Positions 14,701-26,700 of a stretch of DNA of 64,000 nt are shown here, one piece after another. Positions within the stretch are counted from its first letter, which is position 1. The number at the start of each line of letters is the position of its first letter. The notes under the pieces are model-generated. The model ran no database searches. It had not been told where the DNA came from and saw nothing but the letters and a program-made list of their open reading frames with translations. The stretch covers positions 1,116,001 through 1,180,000 of the forward strand of contig NW_017386025.1 of NCBI RefSeq assembly GCF_000237925.1, in the 5' to 3' direction. The position numbers were made by a program, and so were the translations under genes. This DNA comes from Schistosoma mansoni (lineage: Eukaryota; Platyhelminthes; Trematoda; Strigeidida; Schistosomatidae).

Positions 14701-17700
14701 TTTTTAATAGCACTTTGTGATGAAAATCACTTGACAATTATTGAAACCCTTTACATAACTAAAGAAACTAACTATCATTTCAATTATTATAAACGTTGCA
14801 AAGTTCGTGTTCTAATTTTTTGTACATATAATATCGTTTTCATCAGAATATACACATTAAAGGTCGAATAAACTGGAGACAACGATACATAATTATTATT
14901 GTGTGTCTATTTCCGTATTTAAACAAAGTTTGTTTATACAACAAGCTTAGATTAGAGATGGTGAAATCAGAATAGCATACCGTATTTTAATAAATCCAGA
15001 CAAGAGAGAACAATGTTAGTTTGATACTGTCTAACTAATCATAATTGAACTAAATAATAGAAAAACAGATAGTTTCTAATTAAATAAAAAAATAAAAATT
15101 TTCAGTAAAACAACTGCTACTTATAAGTAAGGTAGTTAGATGATACTACTTATTTCTATACTATTTCTATCTGTTTGAGTGAAGAGATATTTTACTCTTT
15201 TTAGAAATAGATTGATACTATGAACCTTTTTCCCTTCAAAATGATTCTGTTTTCAGTATTTATGAATATTTAACTATATACATGAATACGAATTTGTTTA
15301 ACTTATTTTCACAGGATTTAACAAACTATCATATGGCTAATCCATCATTACCATTTACAATATCCGATCGGCTGTTGATCATGCAAGTATGTCAAAAAAA
15401 TAGACAATAATTATTCATTTAATTGATTCTGTTTATTGTTAGCAATTAATTTTCAAGAAAATTTTATTATTTCTAAAATTTATATTAAAAACACGAATTT
15501 CAGCGAAGGGATCTCTTTTCAACGAATTTATTATCAAGCTGTACAATCGTATATATATGAAAATGTTTTGTTAAAGTACTAATTCGGTGGAGCAAGGTAC
15601 ATCGGTCGTAGCCAGCGTTCGCTTTCAACTCGGTTACGAGAACATATCCCAGTTTGGTTCTACAAGGGTGAAAGGAAAGCAGTTAGGAGTTCTATACTTA
15701 AACACCTAATCGACTGTAATCATTCTACGGATCCACAGTCTGATTTTAAGGTTGTTTACATGATTCATTCAAATCTACCTAGATTTCTCCGTATCAAACT
15801 CTTAAAAATAGCCGAAGCTCTTACCATCCATGAGCTTAAACCAGAACTATGCGTACAAGAGAAGTACGTCTTATCATTATCGTTACCATGGCCTTAATAT
15901 TATTATTGTCATTCTATTATTATTATTACTGCATTACCCCTTTACTTATGTCTTATGTTCTCATTATTTTATTCATGAATACTCATCATATCACCTCATT
16001 TATTTTTACGGCTCTATGACCTTTAATTATTGTAACCAAAACATTTTATTCATTTTAATCATCTTATTATAATCTTGGTTATTAGTGTTTACATTTCCTC
16101 ACGGAATTAGTACTTTAACAAACTATTTTCATATATATACGATTGTACAACTTGATAATAAATTCGTTGAAAAGCGATCTCCTCGCTTAACCTCGTGTTT
16201 TAATTTTAATGTTTAAATGGGACCAAGAACCTCCTGACACGTTGAAGTTAGTGCTTCTTTTATCCCTTTTCAGTTGTCCTACAAAGTAGTTTCTTGTTCT
16301 TACATACCAAAATAATTATATTTTGGTTTAAAGCATTCAGAACGTAAAAAATTAAGAACGAGTTGTATGTAATACACATTTCTTTAATTTCACAGAATAG
16401 GTACCCACATTTTAATTTGTTGAATTTATCATTACAAGTACGAATAAGCTACAGCCTCTCTTGAAATACGCAAATTATATTTAAATTAATATATTAAAAA
16501 GTTCCATTTATAGGTACCATCTTTTGTTTAAGAAACCAAGTCATACTTTTAGTTCATATGCTACACGCAGTCAATATAATCCATAGTTTAATACACAACT
16601 TTATAATGCATTACTGAATAGCAAAAAGTTGTGATTATGTAATAGTTAAATTATTAATTGTCAATAATCATATATTTACCTCAATATTAATTACAAACTA
16701 ATGATTGTTTCATAATCTGTCAGAATCTAAATTTTCATAGTTGAAATCATGAGTCAGTTGAAGCTAGACCACCATGGAAAACCTGGAATCTCGCGAGCGC
16801 GGGATCATGGATGTGCACTGCTGAGGAGTCTCATAATAGGACGAAACGGCCGTCCAGTGCTTCCAGGTTTTCCATGGTGGTCTAGCTTCAACTGACTCAT
16901 GATTTCAACTATGAAAATACTGAAATCTCCACAAAACTCCTTCTGCTCTAGAATCTAAATTATAGGATTCCCTTCATATTTTTCAAAGTCATTACAAGCA
17001 GTAAGGAAGCTGCAATTCATTTAATTCAAAAGCCTCCAAAACAGTTTAAAGACATTGGATATGAATTATATTTGTTATAAATCCCAATTTAGAAATTCAT
17101 AGTTGGTCAGTCTATGAAATGGTTAAACTAGTTAATTTTAATCTTAATGAATTTTATAAATAAAATTTATCTATCAAAAAACATAATAAACCAGTTGTAT
17201 CATTGAAGAGCAATGAAAGATAATTTGGTGATAAAGAAGCAAAGAAAATTTTCTTTATTGACTTTCCTTTTCATAATTCCAATATAATTAATATCTTTAT
17301 AATATTCTTTATAATTATTACTACCATTGAAGTGACTACTTCTTTAAATGTTGCTTTCATCTTGTTGTGCTAATGAGTTATGGAAAATTGGACTGATACA
17401 TATATATGTCTGGTCCTACATTGTGGCTGACTGACTGATGGACAATTATTAAATATTTTAGTAGTTGAAATCATGAATCAATTGAAGATAGACCACCATG
17501 GAAAACTTGGAAGCACTGGATGACTGTTTTGTCCTATTGTGGGACTCCTCAGCAGTGCGCATCCACGATCCCCCCTCGAGAGATTCGAACCCAGAACCTA
17601 TCAGTCTCGCTCGCGAGTGCTGAACCCCTAGACCACTGAGCCGGCTTACAACGGTGTTAATGCATAACTTCAACCAATCCACGAAATCAAGCAACCATCC

Positions 17701-20700
17701 ACCAATATCGTCGGTGAGTTACTATCTCACAACAGACCTGGTTGAAATAATGAATAAGATTTGTAGCCCAGATTAATCAAAATTATAATTGAATGAGCTA
17801 ATGTTCTAATAATTTTATTTATTTATGAAACAAAAATAACAACAATAACAAGAAAAACAAAAAATAAACGATAAATAAGTTCAATTATCATTTAGATCAT
17901 CTATGACTGAACTGAATAACTTAATTTTTGTTTAATATATATAAATTGGAAGAATTTTAAAACAAAGTTAATTTGTATGAGCGTATCTTTGTTAATGTTC
18001 AATTGTTTATTTGTCATTTATTTTAAGCTAAATATCATAAATAAGATATCGTTATTAATTAAATTATCAACTAAAATACTCTCCTCTTTGATTCCTTTCA
18101 AGAGAATAAAATAAATTAATATTTCAGCAAACAAACAATATCTTCAGACCAATCTTCAATGTAAACATTGTTCATTATTACTAAAACAAGAACAATAATT
18201 ACTGATAAATGGACATAGAAACATTGAATATAGTTAATTATTGATTAAGCAACGGTCATATATCTATATATATACCCTCTTATTGCCTTTTCTTATGTAT
18301 TTTATAGATGGCTTTAAAATGCTCAGATATAAGTAATCCCTGTCGAATTTGGCCAATATGTAAAGAATGGGCAATACGTGTTTGTTGTGAATTATTTTGT
18401 CAGGGTGATAGAGAACGTTTTCAATGGTCATTACAACCTATACCAACAATGGATCGCACAAAATTTACTTTAGCGAGAATACAAAATGGTTAGTATACAT
18501 CTTCTTTTCATTCGCATATGTTATGTTTTCTTCTTTCGTCATTAAATAACCATATTATTTACAATGTGGACTAGTAATACATCACATTAACTAATAAAAT
18601 ATAACAATTGCTATTGGAGTACAAGATATACCTGATCTTGGATTCATACTAATAACGGCATGAGAAAAAGCGCGTCTATGAAAGGGCCAAATGTTAAAAG
18701 AGCGCCATTACATAAGGACACATATTTATAAGGGTGACTATCAAAAAAGTGTAATTAATAAAGGTGAACATCAAAAGGGAGAATATTATTTTCAATGGTA
18801 TGAAATCTGTTCGATATACCCTCTGTTCCTATATCTGTGTAATAAATAAAAAACAAACGTAATTTTTAAAATGTTTGATGAAGAGTCTACTTTCAACAAA
18901 TAATGTAATTTTTCGAACTTGTTGACAATTTGTTATTCACTACTATAAGTTCTGTGCACCAAATCGAACTACATGAATTCCGATCCCATTCCAACGAAGT
19001 GTAAGAAATATAACTAAGGATGTAACTTTTCGACTTTGTAAGCAACTGTTTCATTTTGAACCTATATATATACATAAATGTATCATATTCTTACTACAAA
19101 TATTTAAATGTAATTACGTCTATTGCGGTTACATTTTCGGTTACCTGAAATGATCTAACAATCTAACACATACAAACACACCTTTGGGTAGATTATCCTC
19201 TAGCTGTTCAATTTAGATGTACAAGATAGCATGACTAAGGTAATAAACAAATAACAAATTGTCAACAAGTTCGAAAAATTACATTATTTGTTGAAAGTAG
19301 ACTCTTCATCAAACATTTTAAAAATTACGTTTGTTTTTTATTTATTACACAGATATAGGAACAGAGGGTATATCGAACAGATTTCATACCATTGAAAATA
19401 ATATTCTCCCTTTTGATGTTCACCTTTGCTAACGTAGACCTTTTTGATGATCGCCCCGTAATAACGTGTCCCCTTTATAACTGTGCCCTCTTTTTCATTC
19501 ACCCATTTGCTCACGACTTTTGTAATGGATCTCTGTGTAAGCAGAGCTGAATTTATGTTAGGCACGAAGGTGAACACATATAATTCGATTTGATGTGATA
19601 GACATAAGTGAATAATCATTATTGGATTATCTCAATCTTAAATCGGCTGATGATGGTTAATTTATTAACAGATAATTACAGTCGTTACATTCAAGTTCAG
19701 CCAACAAATCTATTAAAATTTAGCTCAATAACCTCATTAACTCCCCTCATATCACAATATCTTTCAATAATTATTTCAGAAAAAAATTTCTAATTACTAA
19801 ATTATAACTTCAACTCACTATATGCACACTTTGTACAAGTTTTTATTTCAACACAATAAATTAACCATGATTATCATTGCTATTTTTCAGGTGTGATATT
19901 TTGTGTTGTTTTTTCAGTATTTTTTTCTTTCTGATATTCATTAAAGTAAAATTTGTTAAAATATTCACTGAGTATTGTTTGTTTGAATATTTCCATTGCA
20001 CAAGCAAGTGGCTATCAGGACTCAATAGCTAAGTGGATAACGATTCCTCTGCTAGCCACTATCCATCTTTGTTTGTTAAAATGTATTATTATTTTTTAAA
20101 ATCCATATTATTCTCTGACAAACTTGAACGACACCTGCTAGTTGTAATGTAATTAACAGTAAAAAGCAATGAAATAACAGTGAAACGACAGCTTTGCTTT
20201 AAATAATAAATCCTTTCATCTCAAATTACCTGTTTTAGTAAAGGAAACAGGTCAAGTTTACATACATACATACATAAGTACATATTAGGAGTTGAATTAG
20301 TGTTTTAAGGGAGGTTTCTAGCCTCATAGAGTTTTCGTCCCCAACTGACATCAGTTATGATGTAAAAAAGTTAGGGTTAGGTATCATGAGTTCAACTGAA
20401 GTTTTGAATTAGGTTTACAAAATAGGGTCAGGGTTTTCAATACGAACTGACATTAGCTCTAATGCAATTACCAGTCGCCTTCCTGTTTACAAACTTGAGA
20501 AACTTAGGGTTGAGATTTAAAACAAAACTAAAAAGAAGGAAGAATATTATCTGGCTTCAATAAACAATCTTGATTACGTAATGAATGACATCAAGTATGT
20601 TAACATACATTATGCCTTAGGAGCAGGTATGCTACGTAATTAGCTCTAGAACTATTTAAACTTCACTTTTTGGTAGTATAGTAGATATTTTTTATCAATT

Positions 20701-23700
20701 GTAAACATTTTAAGAGTCAAATATTGTGAATTTTCACTTGATCAATATGAACCTACACGTTACCTATCACTGCATTATAAATTTTGAACAAAATACATAA
20801 AGCATCATTTGAATTCCCACTAATTAACTCAAACCCGTTTGTATATTATACTTTTACTAGACACTATTCATAGTATGAGTAAATAATGTTGTGTTGTATT
20901 AACTTAGTACACTGAATTATGACTCAAACATTTTTAGTGTGGGAAACGCCTATATGACGAATTCATGCATTATATTCTATTCTCATCTACACCCATATTG
21001 GTCATTCACATAAAAAGACAGTGAGTTTTTACACATGTATGAGTAAGGGAAATTAATGTAAGCCTTAAATATAAAATGCATTTCTAATTTAAATAAGCAT
21101 TCACTTACTTTTTAAAACAAGATCATATTAACAATTGTTTGAAATCATTTAAACGAAAGCATTTGTATTTATGGTTTGTATAATCCATTGAATTTGTTCA
21201 ATTAAATCTTATAAGATGATATACGAAAACAAAATAGATTAATGTGCCATTTTTAAAAAATGGAAATAAACAATAGAAGTTGCCATGACAAATCACAATA
21301 CAATGTTGATTGGATGAATAAGTCAATAAGTGAAGTGATCAAACCAGTTTTCAATACTCAACTATGATTAGATTTTATTTCAAAAAGATACAGAGAAACT
21401 TTTTTTTGACTAATTTAATATTTAAATGTCTTATAAATTGTTTGTACTATAGTACCTCACCTGTACTTGAGTCTGTATACGCTCAAGTACGTTAAGTACT
21501 TCAATTAACTTAGTTGACTAAATCGTTTGATGACTCATTTCATTTCCTATATATGTTTGTCTCTCAAATCCTGTTGATTCATTTACTCAGTAGTGTTCAT
21601 TGTCATTCATCATTATTCTCATTTTTGTTCATAATCTCTTTGTATCCTTGTGGTTTCACGATCTACACTGTACAATAATAAACAGTAGTCAACACTTCGT
21701 ACTGTCTTTTAAGATGTATGCATTGTTGGAAGTTATCTAATAACGGTTATCAGTTTGAGTAATATAGGAATCAGGAATTAGGAATTTTCCCTAAAGTATT
21801 CCAATACAGTACAGATAGGTTAATTATAATTAATAGATTGTCGCTAACAATGGAATCCAGGAGAATTATTTCGTTCTCTTTGTAACTTACTGGCAGGATA
21901 TACCTGTGTTGATGTTTACATTAGACCTCAAACCATTAATCTTTCAATTCAAACTTATTCAGAGAGTATGATACTTACATGATTGATTATTAAGTGTCTG
22001 AGTTTCTATTATTAACCACAACCAATTAATTTTATCTCAACATGTAACATAATGACTAATATCAAAGGAATGGGGACTGTATTCAAATATACTGATAAAG
22101 ACTGATTTTATTATTTCAGTCAAAGATATCAACAACGAGATCAATAAAATCCTTACCAATAATAAAATAAACATATAATTATGACAAGACAATGCACAAA
22201 ATATTAATCGAGAACATATATAGACGACAGTACTAAAAATCTTGAAAAAACAATCAATGTTTTCTTTATATATATAAATATATATATCAAAGAAAGAACG
22301 AAGTTCATGCTTCATTCAAAACCTAGACGACATGAAAACGATTGTCACATCCCACTGCGTTTACCAACTTAAGTGTGTGTGTGGTCACATATACATAGGG
22401 AGGAGCAATCATGATCTGAAAATTAGGGTGTGTGAACATGTACCAAAATGGTTGCAGAACACAAATATTATCAAATGACCCGATAAGAGTAATGGATAAA
22501 CATCCATCATCCTCTATTGCCAAACATATAATCGAAACAGGCCATAAGATTTATCTAAACTCGGTTTTTGTGGTGTTGTATGAAAGTGTAAAAAGGCGTA
22601 TACTAAGTTTATTTAGTATTGTCTGTTTGAATCTTCCCATTGATGTTTAGGACTGCAAGTTATCCACTCACCTACTGATTTCCCACAGCCACTCACTTGT
22701 GCAAACTGGTCATGTTCAAATTCAATCAGCATTGTGTACTTGCATGTTCTCATTGATGTTGAGCACTGCAATTGATCAGTCTGTTATTGATATATGTGCA
22801 TAGTGTGCGTATTGCCTCGATGAGGCTTCAATTCACAAACAATAAAAGGAGAGATGCATAGTTGTGTTCAGCGGAATCCAGGACGCGCGTTTCGTCCTAT
22901 TTGGGATTCGTCAGCCGGGTGTACCTGCTTCTGAGAGTTGATGTTCACTGTGGTACTCGGACCCAGTACCTTTTCGTATACTAAGGTTTATTGAAGCCTT
23001 AGCCAAATGAAAATTCAAACCCCCCTTTGTGTATTCAAAAACAGTTTGTTCCCACCTTTAACCTACCCTGGTAATATTAGCTTATTATCCAGAGTGTTCA
23101 GGTTTCAAATTGTTTTCACATTATTTTTATTATTATTATTATTCTTGTCTATTCTTACCCCCATTTCCAGTCTAGTTGACCTTTTTATTTTTTATATATA
23201 AATGTTCTTAACAAGTATATGTGTAGTTAGATTGTTCAAAATGTATTGCGCTAATGTATCACATAGTTCTGATAATCTTCGTCTTCTTATTACACTATCG
23301 AAATTCTTTATATCTGTGTATCACATCAGCAGTATTTCAGTCAACTAATTTTAAAGGTTGTTTTTTCCCTCCACATCTCCTGAACTGAATTAATGAAGTA
23401 TAAAACTTTATAATATAATTATACATCCTAGTAATATTCAACTTTAGATTATTGTTCAGAACACACATGTGTCTTGTTAAAAATTGTGAAAATTAGAACA
23501 ACATATGTAAGCAAACAATTGTTTACAATTGGATTGTCATCAGGTTATACTCTAATAAAAAAACTGTCAGAATGCAGGTATCATTACCAAGTTTTGATTC
23601 GATAATTTTGAATAGGTTGAGCTCTGGGTAGATTGTTATAAATAAATTAATATATTTGGTTATTTATTCTCTGAAGAAGTGGCTTACACTGAGTCACGAA

Positions 23701-26700
23701 ACGTCAGAAAATCTAATTTTTCTATTCATTGGGATATTACTAATATATTAATTTATTTAAAACTGATAGAATAATTCATTTAGTATTGTTTGTTTGAATC
23801 TTCCTATTGATGTTTTAGGACTGCAACTGGTCAGAATAATTGGAACTTTATAATAGACAATTATTCACAGATCTATTTAGCTTTAATATCTTATTATTGG
23901 ATTTTGCTAACATTAAGTGATTTACATTTGTCATATAGTGAATTATATGACAATAATTTCTGTTAAATTTAATGAGTGGGTTTATTTTTTGGGGGTTATT
24001 TATAGGCTTTCATTAGTAATAATATGAACAGCTTTCAATAATATTGTAGTGAACAAGAACACGAGTGAGGACAACCGAGTGTATTTAAACACAAATTAAA
24101 AACTATTTCATTAAATTCTGATAACCAAACAGTAAACAATTAATTTGCAAAATAACAATCAATTGTCTCAATCGTAACTGTTTCTTCTGCAAATATCAGT
24201 CCGTCTTCTCTGATTGCATTGTTCAAGCATTTTCATAGCGATTGCGTTTCATTCCTTTTCTTTCCTTATCGATCTTCTGCCAAAATGCATTCTATGTCTG
24301 ACCATCACCACATACTACTTATGTGGATATTAGTAGCCCACACCACAATGTTACCTACATGTGCTTATATTCAACATAAATTTATCCAGTTTGTGTTAGG
24401 TGGTTATTAGTTAATTTGATAACTTAAAAATACGAATTGATTGAATAAAGATTAAATTGAAATACAGTACCAATTCATGAACTTGGTAATTGATATTTTG
24501 GCTTTGTATTTAAAACAGGAAATATCATGTATATGGTAATATGTGATATAAGGTCGAAATCGTCTGCTGTAATATACAGTGACATCTATTCATTTTGTAT
24601 TGTTTGTTTGGATCTTCCGATTGATGTTTAGGACTGAATTTGATCAGTCTCCTACTGGTATATGCGTATCCTGTGAAGATTGCCTCGATATTGCCTTAAG
24701 ATTCGAACAAACAACACAAGATAAATTTACGTTTCACCCTGTTGCACAAGTCGATAACGCGATAGCGTTTGAAGTGAACGGTACTGGGTCTGAGTCTCTG
24801 AGTAAAAATCAACTCTGAGATTCAGTTACATCAAGCTGACGAGTCCCAAATGGTACGAAACTCTCGTCCTAGATTCAACTGCTAGCCATTACATTTATTG
24901 TTCATTATTATTTGAGTAACTATCTCAAAGTCATTCCATACATGTCAAACACTGTCCTAATTGTTCCTCCTTTTGAAATAATTCCAATTAAGTTCTTCTA
25001 CTTGTTTGACTTTTTGCTTCTTGGTTATTTCCTTTTATCCTTATAGTTATGTGAAGTACTTGTGTCGACTTGAAACAATACATTAATTTTGTATAGTTTT
25101 CAACTTCATATCTATGAATTACTACTTAAATGATTTGTAATAATATTGCATTTGTAATAAAAATATGTTCCTAATAATATTGTTTAATTATTTTTTTTAC
25201 CACTCTCTTTAACTCTCACTTCCTCACTCTCTTTTTCTCTCTTAACAAAATTCACAGGATTTATTAGAGATATGGTGAAACCATTATTAACTGGATGGCA
25301 TGAATTTCTTCAAAATAATCTTACATTGAAAATTTTACAAAATTTAGATGAAAATTTAAAAAATTGGTTAACTGATTTATCTTTATCGTCGTCGTCGTCA
25401 ACATCATCTTCATCAGGCATGACAAATTATGTTAATCGTCATAATTCATTAGATAGTCAACTGTTATCAACATTACCACTTAGTAATAATAATAATAATC
25501 AATCTATTTCATCAAATCAAATTAAACCAAAAACTATTAAATCAGAGGTTAGTTGAATAAACGTTTATGATGAATAGTTATAATGAATTCATATTTATAT
25601 TATGTCTAACTTGTTATTAAATAAAGGGGGGATGTTTCTTTTTGTTAGTTGATAGTTTCCTATGATTTGAATGTCAAGATTATATATCATTTGTTTATTA
25701 TTGTTTGAACATATAAATATTGGTACAAAGGGGCACCAGATATATATGCGCCACACAAAAGTTGTCATTTCATTTAATTGCGTGAGGGCTATGACACTGT
25801 CCGACTGCCCAGGCTGAAGCAGGTTGTTTTTTTAGGGGTCCACACCCGATCCACAAGGCAGTGGAGCATCGTGAATAGATACAGTTTCATGGTAGTCGGT
25901 GACCAAGGATTTGTCCATACGCCATTTGTCGCCTTATGATACCAGAGCCCATGTGCACCATTGGTTTGGAGTCAGGGTTTTCCAACTCCCCTAGGTGGAC
26001 TTTCCGTGTCCACCAACCCGGTTAAAGTGCCGGCATTCGCTTTTCGTTCTCTCAATTTTGTAAACAACAGTCATGCCACGAGAAGGCAGTGAATAGGACT
26101 TCCCTGTCAGAGGCTGTATACGCATGGCTGTGTGAGAGCATTTCGAGAGAAGGCGGGCCCTCCACACTCTCGGCCGTACCAGGGCATTTGGGGGCCAAGA
26201 ATATATATATACTTCAATGATTATTTTCGTTCTTGAATATTTCCAAGGAACTGTCGTCTTGAATTTTTTTTTTAATTTTTCAACACATTTTAGTGTTAAT
26301 TATATTTGGAGATTGTTTGAAACCGTTGAAATATTGATTACCAATAATCAGATAAAGACGATAAAAAATTATTATGAGATAGTTAAGGGAATAGGAAAAG
26401 TTTTTGTTACTTGACTTCTAGTCATAAGTTTTGTATATTTGTAAACTAGAAATACAATTTATCTACTCAAATATGGAATTACTTGAAAAAGAGGTAAAAA
26501 TAAGCAAATGTGTGTTTGAAAGTCGGGTAATTTAATCATTAAATTCAACGTTCCATATAGCTTATATTTATTACTTGAAGCTCTGAAAGTACTTCTGTGG
26601 AATTAGACATTAGTATTCCATTTTATGGACATTGATTTTGTCATCTGATTTGTTTTGTTTGTATCTAATTAAGCTGACAGATAAATTCTATTGCACGTAC

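Larger units (their letters stand above)
18489..25257 (+). other. PDE intron after exon E
   Basis: 6.8 kb. It holds a large perfect inverted repeat (18760-19427), Sm-alpha pieces (19970-20071, 22725-22975, 23778-23838, 24591-24890), a Penelope-type fragment (22342-22650), an FB half (23662-23755), a solo-LTR-like unit (24045-24347) and an LTR-like remnant (21475-21760). Between about 20100 and 21470 only AT-rich sequence is seen. Confidence 0.7.

Noticed and set aside
16104-16201. hammerhead in the Penelope arm (TTGATAA ... GAAAAGCGATC)
   Set aside because: Core bases C3 and G8 are absent and no stem II can be formed in this or the other arm.
17575-17650. possible tRNA gene on the minus strand
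   Set aside because: The A- and B-box-like sequence belongs to SINE-B; a full cloverleaf with a paired acceptor stem could not be drawn, and the same sequence recurs in many diverged copies.
18308-18493. independent 61-codon gene starting at ATG 18308
   Set aside because: It is a PDE internal exon: preceded by TTTATAG, followed by GTTAGT, and continuous in frame with exons on both sides.
19338-19619. 93-codon open frame on the minus strand
   Set aside because: Consists of the inverted-repeat arm and short imperfect repeat units outside it; the other arm does not maintain the frame.
20370-20515. interstitial telomere (TTAGGG units)
   Set aside because: Only isolated GTTAGGGTTAGG and TTAGGGTT words occur, no array.
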